Below are positions 1-9,149 of a stretch of 64,000 nt of DNA, piece by piece. Source of the DNA: Hyphomicrobiales bacterium (GTDB lineage: Bacteria; Pseudomonadota; Alphaproteobacteria; Rhizobiales; Rhizobiaceae). Below the pieces are notes generated by a model that saw nothing but the letters and a program-made list of their open reading frames with translations, did no database searches and was not told the DNA's origin. Location of the stretch: contig UBMP01000008.1 of the NCBI GenBank assembly GCA_900466575.1, forward strand, positions 186,001 to 250,000. The letters are read 5' to 3'. Numbering within the stretch: the stretch's first letter is position 1; the number at the start of each line of letters is the position of its first letter. Made by a program: the position numbers and the translations under genes.

Positions 1-692
1 GCGGGTGCGTGGTCCAGATAGTCGATCGCGTTCTGCAGTTCGCGGAAGAAGCGCTCCTGCTTTTCGCGCTCCGCGGTGATGTCGCTGACCTGCCAGATGT
101 AAAGCGGGTTCTTCTCGCCGTCCACGACCGGCAACACGCGGGCCTTCAGCCGGTACCAATGCGCTTCCGCCTTGGCCGACGTGCTCATGCCGAGCGGCTT
201 TCGCAGCCTGAACTCTTCGAAGCCCGCCTTGCCCTCACGAAGGGAATTGGCAAGCCGGAACAAAGCCTGGTTGGAATCAGGATCGCGGGACAGCAGGGCC
301 TCAAGCGTCTGCGTTGCAGCGACCGAATGCGAACCGGTCAACTCTCCATAGGCACGATTGGCATAGATCACCCGACCCTTGCGGTCGGTTACGATCGCAC
401 CATCCGGATGCGAATCGAGAAACGCGTTGGCATAGGCCTCGGTGCGCGGCGCGGGCATGACCTCGATGAAACCGATGAGCGCTGAAACCAGAAAAAATAT
501 GCCGCACATCGCCAGAACGCCGAGTATGCCCAGCACAATCTCGTTTTCCAGCTGGTCCTTGAAGACAACGAAGGCGAGCGCGGACAATGTCAGCACCGCC
601 GCAAGGACGACGACGCGCAGCCAGGTTCCCGCGCCTGCGGGTCTGTTCACGATCGGCGGATTGTAATCGTCCGCCTGCTTGTATTGCGTCAT
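1..692 (-). CDS. cckA: Cell-cycle hybrid histidine kinase CckA, N-terminal part (3' end outside window)
   Basis: The first 230 codons are present; the gene runs off the left edge. The protein begins MTQYKQADDYNPP and has two N-terminal membrane segments (about residues 25-45 and 52-72). A PAS domain follows (FLDSHPDGAIVTDRKGRVIYANRAY region), then the start of a second sensory segment ending in a coiled linker. This is the layout of alphaproteobacterial CckA, the membrane kinase/phosphatase that feeds phosphate through ChpT to CtrA. The kinase core and receiver domain are not visible. The ATG is preceded by AAAGAGG at good spacing. The FliO-like gene runs divergently. The family call is firm, but the catalytic part cannot be checked here. 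Confidence 0.85.
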   Translation of the reverse strand, partial: MTQYKQADDYNPPIVNRPAGAGTWLRVVVLAAVLTLSALAFVVFKDQLENEIVLGILGVLAMCGIFFLVSALIGFIEVMPAPRTEAYANAFLDSHPDGAIVTDRKGRVIYANRAYGELTGSHSVAATQTLEALLSRDPDSNQALFRLANSLREGKAGFEEFRLRKPLGMSTSAKAEAHWYRLKARVLPVVDGEKNPLYIWQVSDITAEREKQERFFRELQNAIDYLDHAP

Positions 693-1131
693 CAATGCCT
701 CTTTGTCTGCGCCGCGTTGACCTGCCCCAGGCCAAGTTCAAAAGGAATCAATGCGGAGCCGGCTCCAATTCACTAGGATTGCCGCCCAAGTTCAAGACGC
801 TTGAAGAAAACACCTGGGCGCTTTTGGGGAAGCGTCACTAGTTCTCCACCGCTCTTTTTGGGCCGAGCGCTTGCTTTTAAAACAAAAGCTTTTCAAATTG
901 TTTTAGCGCAGGATTCGACGGATTTGGAGGTCTTGTGTAGTCTCGTGCAGGCGGCGGCACGCATCGTTACGTTTCAACAGAAATGGATGGCGACACGCTT
1001 ACACGTTCGGCGGGGTCAGCCGGCAGTTCCTGCCGGTTCTATCGGGGTATTCAGTATCGTGTCGCCTTGCGGGCCGTTTGCGCCATAGACGACATGAGTC
1101 CCATTGGCGTGCGGTTAGGGGTTGGGGACAC
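693..1131. other. Intergenic region between cckA and the FliO-like gene
   Basis: About 440 bases separate the divergent cckA and FliO-like starts. I see no convincing ORF, RNA gene, tandem repeat or exact CtrA box here. It presumably holds both promoters, but I cannot assign -35/-10 hexamers with confidence. Confidence 0.5.
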
Positions 1132-2145
1132 ATGGAATTCTTGAACGGGCAGACGGCGACGAATTTCGTCATAGCGGTCGCGGTTGTCGGGCTCGCGCTG
1201 ATCGCCTATGCGGGCGTGCTGAAATATCTGCGCGAGCGGCCAGTATCCCCCCTCATGGCGATCACCGGACGTGAACGCGCCAAGCGACTTTCCGTGATCG
1301 ATGCTGCCGTGGTGGATACGCGCCGTCGTGTCGTTCTGATTCGCCGCGATAATGTCGAACATCTGGTCCTTATCGGCGGCCCGACAGATGTGGTGATCGA
1401 AAGCCGAATCGGTCTTGAAGAGCCGACGACAACGTCGGCCGCTGCCGCCGCCGCCTCCGCAGCCCTGCAGCGGCGTGCCGAGGAGCAGGAGGCTGCCGCA
1501 GAGGCGCCACGCCGTCCTGCTCAGCAGCGTCAAGCCCAAGCTCCACGGCCCCAGCCCGCTCCTCGGCCAGCCAACAGCTGGGAGAACGAGCCCCCCTCCG
1601 AGGACGCGGAGGATGACACCTATAATTACGGTCCCAACGCCGCCTTCGATGCGAAGGACTACCCTGTCCAACCTCAGGCGCAGGCCTACCGCCCCGAGCC
1701 CGTTGCGCCGGCTGCCGCTCCGGCGCCGGAACCGGCAAGGGCCTCCGCAGCGGCTGTTGCCGAGGCGAATGCCGAATCGATCATTGAAATGTTGCGGTCT
1801 CGCATCCTCAACGATGCCGCCGCCACCGCCTCGATGCAGGCCGCGAGGCAGGCGGACGCCTCGCGTCGGCAGGTTTCGACATTCGAGCGCCTGTTGAGCG
1901 AACGCATGCAGGCGAACGACCGCCAGCCGGCGCCGTCACCGCGTGCGGCTCAAAGGGCGACCTCGCAGATGGTTCCAGGGGTCGGTCCGGCGACTGCCCG
2001 CGCGACGGCGGCAGCGGCACAGCAATTGCCGGCATCCCGTGAGGTGGTTTCTGAAAAGCCGAGAAGCGAAGTGGCTCTCGAGATGGAAGTGGCGCGGATT
2101 CTGGAAGAACTGCAAACGCGCCGCAAGCAGAAACAGACGCCTTAA
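1132..2145 (+). CDS. FliO/MopB-like membrane protein
   Basis: 337 residues from the ATG at 1132 (MEFLNGQTATNFV), which I prefer to an in-frame ATG at 1078 because it sits right before the transmembrane helix. A single N-terminal membrane helix (about residues 11-30) is followed by a basic FliO-like cytosolic domain of about 60 residues (ERAKRLSVIDAAVVDTRRRVVLIRRD, then HLVLIGGPTDVVIE). That is the fold of FliO, a type III flagellar export accessory. The remaining ~240 residues are Ala/Pro/Gln-rich low complexity with a short helical C-terminus. No flagellar gene cluster is adjacent, so a role in flagellar assembly is only a family inference. Divergent from cckA. Confidence 0.75.
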   Translation: MEFLNGQTATNFVIAVAVVGLALIAYAGVLKYLRERPVSPLMAITGRERAKRLSVIDAAVVDTRRRVVLIRRDNVEHLVLIGGPTDVVIESRIGLEEPTTTSAAAAAASAALQRRAEEQEAAAEAPRRPAQQRQAQAPRPQPAPRPANSWENEPPSEDAEDDTYNYGPNAAFDAKDYPVQPQAQAYRPEPVAPAAAPAPEPARASAAAVAEANAESIIEMLRSRILNDAAATASMQAARQADASRRQVSTFERLLSERMQANDRQPAPSPRAAQRATSQMVPGVGPATARATAAAAQQLPASREVVSEKPRSEVALEMEVARILEELQTRRKQKQTP

Positions 2146-2172
2146 GCATACTCGATATCTGTCGATTCAAGA

Positions 2173-2203
2173 GGGCGCGCCGCTATCGCAACGCGCCCTT
2201 TTT
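2173..2203 (+). terminator. Rho-independent terminator after the FliO-like gene
   Basis: GGGCGCG (2173-2179) pairs with CGCGCCC (2192-2198) and is followed by five T. It lies 28 bases past the FliO-like stop and 30 bases from the convergent Hpt stop, so it mainly serves the plus strand. Confidence 0.8.
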
Positions 2204-2233
2204 GGTGTCCGATATTTCCTTGCCGGTTGTTTG

Positions 2234-2602
2234 TCAGCGGCAAAGGCGATTGATGAAATTTTCGGTTTCGGCCACAGCGGCCGTCATCTTGGCGAGATGA
2301 GCCGCATCGACGGCACCCGCTTCCATCTCTTCGGCGAATTTCGAAAGCGGGAATGCGCCGACAGCCTGGGCGGCGCCCTTCAGACGATGCGCCGTGGCAA
2401 TCCTGCCGTCCTGATCGGCGACCGAGAGCTCGGCGAGGCACTGGCGCGCCTGACGAGCAAAAATCCTCAGAACCTCGAGTTCAACAGCGCGGTCGCCCAT
2501 GGTCTGGCGCGCGAGGTGAACGAGATCGATCGGCTTGGAGGCGGACGGGCTATAACCCATGGGCGCTTCAGGGGCGGCGAACGCGATATTGTAAGATGCC
2601 AT
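2234..2602 (-). CDS. Hpt domain phosphotransfer protein
   Basis: 122 residues from MASYNIAF. The ORF continues upstream to 2692, but the ATG at 2602 has an AGG-containing ribosome site and matches the domain boundary. The protein is essentially one Hpt four-helix domain. The phospho-accepting histidine is in HRLKGAAQAVGAF (about residue 67), with the usual small/hydrophobic residues after HxLKG. Such proteins relay phosphate between a hybrid kinase receiver and a response regulator. No kinase or regulator is adjacent. The gene lies between cckA/FliO and the growth-pole gene, and an exact CtrA box lies about 125 bases upstream of its start, suggesting cell-cycle control. The partner kinase is unknown. 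Confidence 0.85.
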   Translation of the reverse strand: MASYNIAFAAPEAPMGYSPSASKPIDLVHLARQTMGDRAVELEVLRIFARQARQCLAELSVADQDGRIATAHRLKGAAQAVGAFPLSKFAEEMEAGAVDAAHLAKMTAAVAETENFINRLCR

Positions 2603-2726
2603 AACCTGTTTTCCTTTTATCGTTATAGTTTGGACCCGGTCAGGAGAGCCAGCGCGGATACAAAGGCATGAGAGCATGCGGAAAATGGCCATCCGATTAA
2701 AAACGGGCGGAAACTGGACGAAAAAC

Positions 2727-2741
2727 TTAATTCATGGTTAA
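2727..2741. promoter_or_regulatory. CtrA binding box upstream of the Hpt gene
   Basis: TTAATTCATGGTTAA matches TTAA-N7-TTAA exactly. It lies 125 bases upstream of the Hpt start (minus strand) and about 430 bases upstream of the growth-pole gene (plus strand), so it could act on either. CtrA is the terminal regulator of the CckA relay whose kinase gene starts 2 kb away. Confidence 0.6.
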
Positions 2742-3168
2742 CATCCTCTAAACGTCCGTAATTGGTAGAGAATTCTCGGACGACTGAGCTGGACCGATGC
2801 CCGAGGCAAAAGCCCCGCATGAATAAGGACTCCTCTCTTGACCGGCATTTAAGCTATTGTGCCGGAACGATACGGTCGGCAATGATGCGGACGCTGCGTC
2901 CCGCATGAAGACAGGGTCGGCAAGACGCGGAAGAGGTGCTTAAGGCGCTGTCCCGAATGATGACAGGTGGCCAAGTGCAAGTCGCGCATGATAGTATGCG
3001 CGAACCGCCTGACTGCGATGTCAGGTTACGGTGGATAGTTCTGATCATGCGGTTAACCCGCAGACAGGAAAGGTCTATTCATCGGAGCTTGTGCAAGGCT
3101 TGACGGTTCGGGATGCGGCAGCCTCCCCTGCCGTCATCGAGTAGAGTGCGTAACGAGGCGTAAAAAGC
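2742..3168. other. Intergenic region upstream of the growth-pole gene
   Basis: About 430 bases with no supported gene. It holds one isolated TTAACC CtrA half-site near 3054 and no clear terminator. The promoter of the large downstream gene should be here, but I cannot place it. Confidence 0.4.
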
Positions 3169-6100
3169 ATGGCGACAAAAAAGGGCAACGAACCTGTTGA
3201 ACAGGCTGCGTTTGACGCTTTGGAGAAAGCCCTCCAGATCGACTTTGACGACACCGCCAAGCCGAAGGCCGCTTCGCAGCCGGCGAGCAATTATGCACGC
3301 CCGGGTGATGGGAGACCTGCAAGAGCCATGAATGCCGAGTCCGCATCCGAAGCACGTCCTGATTTCGCTCGCGAACTCGGTCCTGAACCCGCCCCCAAAT
3401 CGCCCTATCTGGCACCGGCCAACGATCCGTCCGGGCGGACATCCTCGTCGCTGCTCCGCTCTCTGGACACCCGCGCGGGCCGCACGGTGATCCGCAGCGC
3501 CGTTCTCTTCGCCTTTATCTGGATCGTCATTTCGATCGCGCTTGGCTATCTCGCGCTTTCGACGCCCAAGGCTGGCACGGAAAATGTAGCGAGCACTCTG
3601 ACGAGCCCCGGTTTCCTGACGCTGGCCGGCATCGTCATCGTTCCGGTTCTTCTCATCATCGGCTTCGGCCTCATTCTGGCCCGCGCCCAGGAAATGCGTT
3701 CTGCTGCCCGTTCCATGGCTGAAGTCGCACTTCGCCTCAGCGAACCGGAAACCATGGCCTCGCAGCGCATCATGACGATCGGACAGGCCGTTCGCCGCGA
3801 AGTGTCCGCCATGAGCGAAGGCATCGAGCGTACGATTGCGCGCGCCACAGAACTCGAAACGCTCGTCCATTCCGAAGTCAACGCGCTGGAGCGGAGCTAT
3901 TCGGAAAACGAAGTGCGCGTGCGCACCCTTGTCAATGAATTGAGCGCCGAACGCGAAGCAATCATCAACCACTCTGAGCGCCTGCGTTCCTCCATTTCCG
4001 GCGCGCATGACAGCCTCGCCTCCGACATGCGCGGCGCGGCCGAATCGCTGACGGCGCAGATGGCGATTACTGGCGAAGCGTTCGCATCGATGATCGATAC
4101 GCGCGCCGCCCTTCTGATGGAGAAGTCGGAAACCGCCGCCAGCACGATCGGCACCATGCTTGCCACGCAGTCGGATACGCTGCTTTCGACGCTGAACTCG
4201 GCTGGCTTCGCGCTGGCAAATGAGTTCGATACGCGCCTTGAAGAACTCAGCTTCTCCCTGACCAATCGTGGCAACGAGCTTCTGTCGCAGTTCGAAACGC
4301 GCGCCTCGACGCTCGACCAGAACACGTCGAAGCTCAATGCCGCTCTGGCCGAGCGGACTCGCCAGCTGAACGAGACGCTGATCGCACGCACCCAGGAAAT
4401 CAATGACAGCCTGGCGGTCGGCCAGAGCGCCATCGTGACCGGTCTCGATGACCTGATCTCTTCGCTGAATACCGCGCTCGACGAAAAGGGAGCGTCGTTC
4501 CGCCAGAACCTCAAGTCGGCTGCCGACGAAGCGGTCATGGATATGGACCTGCGCACCGGCTTCTTCGAGGAAAAGCTCGAATCGACAATCGGCACGGTCA
4601 GCGCTGCCTTCGACGATCGCTTCTCGGCCTTCAGCGAAGCCTTCGATCGCCGTGCAAGCGAACTTGGCGGGAAACTCAACGAAAGCCTCGACCGCGTTGC
4701 ATCGACCGTCGGCACCCATCAGGACGCCATGCAGGGCCTGCTCGGTACCAGTATCGAGCGTCTGAACTCCGCCCTTTCCGACCAGACATTCGCTCTCGCG
4801 ACCACGCTGAGCACCGGTCAGGAGATGATCGACAATACGATCAGCCAGCATAGCCAGTCGCTGAGCCAATCGGTCAACGAGGTTCATGTCCGAATCGACA
4901 ACGTTCTCGCAGAGCGTTCCACTGCCCTTTTCGGCGGCCTCGAACAGGCTCGCGACCAGTTCACCTCCGAGTTCAGCACCCGCGCGGCGTCGCTCGAAAC
5001 GGCGCTTTCGGACGGTCAGCAGCGCATCTTCAGCGGTCTGGATCAGGCACGCAACAATTTCAGCTCCGAGTTCAACACGCGGGCTGCGACGCTCGAAGAG
5101 GCTCTGGTCGGCGGCGAGGAACGCATCTCGACCATCATGACAGAGGGCACCGCTCAGCTGTCCAATTCGCTCATCGCGCATGAGGAAGCCTTCGACCGCG
5201 CCTTCGAAGAGCGCCGCAACTCGATCGAGAACGTCATCACGCGGGGCGCCGACAGCATTGCAGGCGCTCTCGATGAGGGCGAAGCAAGCCTTCAGCTTTC
5301 GATCGGCATCGCCTCCGACACGCTGCGCAGCACGCTCGACGACCGCATCGCCAGCATGGAGACGACCTTCGCCGAAAGCACCGGCCGCGCCGCCGGCGCG
5401 ATCGAAGCAGGGCTGGAAAGAGTCAACTCGGCTTTCGCCGAAGGTTCCAGCGAGGCCGTCACGCGTTTCGAATCGACGATGAAGCGGACCGAAACCCTCT
5501 TCACGTCCGGTCTCGACCAGACGGCCACGGCGATACAGAGCAGTATCGACCAGGCCGAGGCGATGTTCACCGACAATCTGGAAAAGACCGCGACGATCTT
5601 CAGCGCCGGCCACGCCAAGGCCGAAGATCTTCTCTCGCAGACGGTTGCCGTGTCCGCACAGACCATGTCGGCCAATATCGAAAACCTCGAGGGCGTTCTG
5701 CGCAACCACGAGGACACGTTGTCCGGTACGATCAGCAATGGTCAGGAGCGTTTCGCAGCCATGCTGCAGGGCGGTCACGCACAGTTCGACATCACCGTGA
5801 ACTCCGGCATCAACGAAATGAGCCGCATGTTCTCGGCAAGCCATGGCAATATTGCCGACACGATTTCCAACGGCATCGGCCAGCTTGGCGATACGCTCAA
5901 CGAGCAGGCCACCGCCATTGGCGCGTCCATCGCGGCTGCGACCGGCATGCTGGAAATGTCACTTGAAGAGCGTGAAGCCGCCTTGCGCGATGCGGTCGAG
6001 CAGAGTGCCGCTCGTCTCAATGACAGCGTGATCGGCACGACTGGCACCGTAGCCGGCCGCTTCTCCGACGCCGCCCGCGAGATCGATCAGCTCGCCTCGT

Positions 6101-8568
6101 CTGTCAGCGGCCGCATGGATGCAGCACTCGGCAACATCTCCTCTCATCTGGAGGAGTCCGGCAGCAAGATCGAGACGTCGCTCACGGCTCTCGAAGGCCG
6201 CGTCCGCACGACCAGCGAGAATGTTGCAAACCTTGCCAGCGAAGCCGGCGAACGCCTCGCATCGACCATCGACCAGAAGACCTCCGGCCTCGTCTCCTCG
6301 CTGTCTGCAGCCGCAGCCGAAGTCACGAACATCATCGGCCAGGAAGCCTACAAGGTCACGTCCAACCTCGCCGAAACAACGAACCGCTTCACCAGCGAAA
6401 CATCCGCCCGTGCCGAGGAACTGGCCCAGCTTGCCGCTGCCCGCGCAGAAGAGCTTGCAACCCAGGCCGCCCAGCGTGCCGAAGCGCTGGCCAGCCAGGC
6501 CGCGCAACGCGCCGAGGAGCTGACCGGTCGCGTCGTCCAGGCCGACCAGGAGCTCGCCCAGCGTGGCGAAGCGATGGCACGCGGCCTCAGCGATGCCGAG
6601 CGCGCCCTGGCCGCCCGCCACGAGACGATCCGCACGACGCTCGATGAGCGCACCCGCGAGCTGAATTCGATGCTCGCCGGCCGCGCGGAAGAGATGTCGA
6701 AGCTGATCGAGACCCGCGCCCAGCCGGCCGCCGACCTTCTGGCCAATGCCAGCGCAACGGCCGCCGCACGAATCTCCAGCGCCGCCGAAAACAGCGCTGC
6801 ACAGATCCGCAAGGAGAACGACGCCCTCATCGCTGCCCTCACCTCGCGCACCGGCGAAGCGATGGATGCGATCAGCCAGCGCACGACGGAAACGACGGAG
6901 GCGCTCAACGCCACCGAGACGAGCCTGCGCGAGAATGTCTCGACCCTCATCAACCAGCTGCAGGCGTCGAACCGCAACCTTGCAGAGGTTCTGGACGTGT
7001 CGGCAACGACGCTTTCGGCCGCCGACAGCCGCCTTGACCAGACGGCAAGCCGCATCGGTGCCGAAGCCGCCAAGGCTGCAGACGTCATGACCGCGGCCAC
7101 CCGCCTTCTGGAAGGCAAGTCCGAAAAGCTGGTCGATCTGTCGAACAACACGCTCGGCCAGATCGCCGGTATTTCCGGTCGCTTCGACGATCATGCCCGC
7201 GTGCTCAGCCAGGCCTCGGAACTCGTTTCCGCCGCACAGTCGAACCTGGCGTCGACGCTCGAAGAGCGTCAGCAGGCGCTGCGCGATCTCTCGATCGGCC
7301 TCATCGGCCGCTCGGAAGAAATCGAGCGCACCATGCGGTCGCTCGGCGCTCTCGTCGGCGATGCCATGGCAGAGGTCGAGGAACGCACGGGGCATATCGC
7401 GACCAATCTGCGCTCCAGCCTTGCCAGCTCCTACGCCGACGCTGACCGCGTGCTTTCTGCTGCCGAACTGCGCTCGCAGGAAGCCGCTCAGACGCTGCGC
7501 CAGTCGCTCACCGAGGCAACCGCCGAGGCCGGCCGCGCCCTGGAAGGCGCGCTTGGCCAGGCCGAGCGCCGCGCCAACGAGATTGCCGCAAGCCTGCGCG
7601 GCGGCATCACCGGAACGGTGTCCGATATCGACCGCCTGCTGGCAGAAACCGGCATGAAGTCGGAAGCCACCAGCCAGCGCATGCGCGATGCGATGAAGTC
7701 CGCCGTCGAAGAGGCCGTTGGCCGCTTCTCGGGCGCGACGGAGGAAGTCCGCAAGGCCGCGACCGACATTCGCCGCGAACTCGACATGACCCGTGCCGAA
7801 GTGAAGCGTGGCGCGTTCGACCTGCCGGAAGAGGCCAAGGAAAGCGCCGCCAACATGCGCAAGGCCGTGTCGGAGCAGATCAAGGCGCTGCAGGACCTGT
7901 CGCGCATCATCTCTCGCGGCCAGGAACTGTCGACCGTTTCGCGTCCTGCAGCTGCTGTCACGACAGCCTCGGCTCCGGCCTACCAGCCGCAGCCGGCCGC
8001 CTACCAGCCTGCCCCGGCGCCGGTTCAGCCGGTCCGTCAGGAAGCCCCCGTCGCCCGTCAGGCCGCGGCTGTCATGGATGCGCCGGCTCCGCGCGCCGCA
8101 CAGCCGCAGTCGGCTCCGCAGCAGGGTGGCTGGATCAGCGATCTGCTCAAGGGCGCAGCGCGTGAGGAAGCACAGTTCGAGCGCCGCGCCGCCCAACCGG
8201 CACCGGCCGCTCGTAACCCGCGCCATGTCGTCGAGAGCCTGAACTCGCTTTCGGTCGATATCGCCCGCGCCATCGATCACGATGCGTCGGTCGATCTGTG
8301 GCGTCGCTACCAGCGCGGCGAGCGCGACATCTTCACGCGTCGCCTCTACACGCTGAAGGGCCAGGAAACCTTTGACGAGATCAAGCACAAGTATGAGCGC
8401 GAGGGCGAGTTCCGCGCCGCCGTGGATCGCTACATCGCCGATTTCGAGAACCTGCTCTCCGACGTCGCCCGCAACGATCCGGACAAGACCATCACGCAGT
8501 CGTACCTGACCTCCGATACCGGCAAGGTTTATACGATGCTGGCCCATGCGGCGGGCCGCCTGCGGTAA
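3169..8568 (+). CDS. gpr: Giant coiled-coil growth-pole ring protein (GPR/RgsE family)
   Basis: 1799 residues. A disordered ~100-residue N-terminus is followed by two membrane helices (about residues 107-130 and 145-170). Some 1400 residues of almost unbroken amphipathic helix follow, built from degenerate repeats of the type (R)A-x-x-L-(E/D)-x-x-L. A Pro/Gln/Ala-rich linker covers about residues 1590-1675. A conserved C-terminal globular domain (HVVESLNSLSVDIARAI to the end) contains LWRRYQRGERDIFTRRLYT. Rhizobial databases often call this family 'kinesin-like' or apolipoprotein-like. In Agrobacterium the homologue GPR forms a ring at the growing pole and is needed for unipolar growth; RgsE is its Sinorhizobium counterpart. 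Those homologues are reported nearer 2,100 residues, so this copy appears to have fewer repeats. A bidirectional terminator follows. Confidence 0.85.
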   Translation: MATKKGNEPVEQAAFDALEKALQIDFDDTAKPKAASQPASNYARPGDGRPARAMNAESASEARPDFARELGPEPAPKSPYLAPANDPSGRTSSSLLRSLDTRAGRTVIRSAVLFAFIWIVISIALGYLALSTPKAGTENVASTLTSPGFLTLAGIVIVPVLLIIGFGLILARAQEMRSAARSMAEVALRLSEPETMASQRIMTIGQAVRREVSAMSEGIERTIARATELETLVHSEVNALERSYSENEVRVRTLVNELSAEREAIINHSERLRSSISGAHDSLASDMRGAAESLTAQMAITGEAFASMIDTRAALLMEKSETAASTIGTMLATQSDTLLSTLNSAGFALANEFDTRLEELSFSLTNRGNELLSQFETRASTLDQNTSKLNAALAERTRQLNETLIARTQEINDSLAVGQSAIVTGLDDLISSLNTALDEKGASFRQNLKSAADEAVMDMDLRTGFFEEKLESTIGTVSAAFDDRFSAFSEAFDRRASELGGKLNESLDRVASTVGTHQDAMQGLLGTSIERLNSALSDQTFALATTLSTGQEMIDNTISQHSQSLSQSVNEVHVRIDNVLAERSTALFGGLEQARDQFTSEFSTRAASLETALSDGQQRIFSGLDQARNNFSSEFNTRAATLEEALVGGEERISTIMTEGTAQLSNSLIAHEEAFDRAFEERRNSIENVITRGADSIAGALDEGEASLQLSIGIASDTLRSTLDDRIASMETTFAESTGRAAGAIEAGLERVNSAFAEGSSEAVTRFESTMKRTETLFTSGLDQTATAIQSSIDQAEAMFTDNLEKTATIFSAGHAKAEDLLSQTVAVSAQTMSANIENLEGVLRNHEDTLSGTISNGQERFAAMLQGGHAQFDITVNSGINEMSRMFSASHGNIADTISNGIGQLGDTLNEQATAIGASIAAATGMLEMSLEEREAALRDAVEQSAARLNDSVIGTTGTVAGRFSDAAREIDQLASSVSGRMDAALGNISSHLEESGSKIETSLTALEGRVRTTSENVANLASEAGERLASTIDQKTSGLVSSLSAAAAEVTNIIGQEAYKVTSNLAETTNRFTSETSARAEELAQLAAARAEELATQAAQRAEALASQAAQRAEELTGRVVQADQELAQRGEAMARGLSDAERALAARHETIRTTLDERTRELNSMLAGRAEEMSKLIETRAQPAADLLANASATAAARISSAAENSAAQIRKENDALIAALTSRTGEAMDAISQRTTETTEALNATETSLRENVSTLINQLQASNRNLAEVLDVSATTLSAADSRLDQTASRIGAEAAKAADVMTAATRLLEGKSEKLVDLSNNTLGQIAGISGRFDDHARVLSQASELVSAAQSNLASTLEERQQALRDLSIGLIGRSEEIERTMRSLGALVGDAMAEVEERTGHIATNLRSSLASSYADADRVLSAAELRSQEAAQTLRQSLTEATAEAGRALEGALGQAERRANEIAASLRGGITGTVSDIDRLLAETGMKSEATSQRMRDAMKSAVEEAVGRFSGATEEVRKAATDIRRELDMTRAEVKRGAFDLPEEAKESAANMRKAVSEQIKALQDLSRIISRGQELSTVSRPAAAVTTASAPAYQPQPAAYQPAPAPVQPVRQEAPVARQAAAVMDAPAPRAAQPQSAPQQGGWISDLLKGAAREEAQFERRAAQPAPAARNPRHVVESLNSLSVDIARAIDHDASVDLWRRYQRGERDIFTRRLYTLKGQETFDEIKHKYEREGEFRAAVDRYIADFENLLSDVARNDPDKTITQSYLTSDTGKVYTMLAHAAGRLR
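4936..5163 (+). repeat. Tandem internal duplication in the GPR coiled coil
   Basis: Two consecutive copies of about 36-38 residues (about residues 590-665) start GLEQARDQFTSEFSTRAASLE and GLDQARNNFSSEFNTRAATLE and differ mainly by conservative changes. This is the clearest recent duplication in the rod. A second short-period block with RAEEL-A-x-Q-A-A-Q repeats lies at about 6409-6530. Confidence 0.7.
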
Positions 8569-8596
8569 GCAGACAAGAAGTTAGCAAAGACCATCA

Positions 8597-8630
8597 AAAC
8601 CCCGACAGCGGCCCCGCTGCCGGGGTTTTT
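8597..8630. terminator. Terminator between gpr and the SnoaL-like gene
   Basis: A GC-rich hairpin (ACCCCGACAGCG / CGCTGCCGGGGT) is flanked by A-run and T-run, so it can work on both strands. It ends gpr at 8568 and could also stop the convergent SnoaL-like gene, whose stop is at 8720. Confidence 0.8.
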
Positions 8631-8719
8631 CGTTCCAGAGACGGTTCCACGACGATCCTGAAGCCTGGGGGCGTTCGATCTACTGGTTTATCGCCGGAAC
8701 TACCCCTTCGACCGTTAAT

Positions 8720-9118
8720 CTATCGCGCTTCGAGCAGATCGGTCCCATAGGAATTGTCGATCGTGCATAGCCATCTGCCTCCGACATCCTTTCGGAACAC
8801 ATAGGTCGCGCGCCGCTTGAGCGAGATCGGTTCGCCATCGAGCCCGGCGGCATCGAGAGCGGCCTCTGCCAGAACAAGGGCCATATCTGCACCCTCAATG
8901 ACGACCATCCGATCCTGAGAGATCCGGAGCGAGTGATTAAAATGATTGGCGATAGCCAAGAAGGCATTGCGGATCTGCTCCTTACCCGAAGCGTTTAGCC
9001 CCGGTCGGATGACGAGTGTCGCCTGCTCGTCGTAAAACGCCATGAGGGAATCGAAATCCTCCGCCATGATGGCCTTGTCGGCGGCTTCGATAACATGCTG
9101 CAGATCGTGATGTGACAT
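8720..9118 (-). CDS. SnoaL-like / DUF4440 nuclear-transport-factor-2 fold protein
   Basis: 132 residues from MSHHDLQHVIEAADKAI, chosen because AGGAG sits 6 bases upstream and because the longer ORF reads through the leader hairpin. The pattern is an N-terminal helix with an 'AI.AEDFDSLMAFYDEQATLVI' core, a 'SGKEQIRNAFLAI' segment and a C-terminal beta-sheet ending WLCTIDNSYGTDLL. This matches the small SnoaL/ketosteroid-isomerase-like fold. No catalytic role can be assigned. The 5' leader carries an attenuator-like arrangement, so expression may be controlled by premature termination. Confidence 0.7.
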   Translation of the reverse strand: MSHHDLQHVIEAADKAIMAEDFDSLMAFYDEQATLVIRPGLNASGKEQIRNAFLAIANHFNHSLRISQDRMVVIEGADMALVLAEAALDAAGLDGEPISLKRRATYVFRKDVGGRWLCTIDNSYGTDLLEAR

Positions 9119-9149
9119 CTCTGTCTCCTGTTTAAGGCCCGAAGACAGG

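Noticed and set aside
3079-5844. 921-codon minus-strand ORF under gpr
   Set aside because: It lies entirely antisense to the strongly supported gpr frame, with Cys/His/Arg-rich low-quality translation. Long antisense frames follow from the GC3 bias of this repetitive gene.
5959-8547. 862-codon minus-strand ORF under the second half of gpr
   Set aside because: Same reason: an antisense shadow of the repeated coiled-coil coding sequence, with no recognisable domain or ribosome site.
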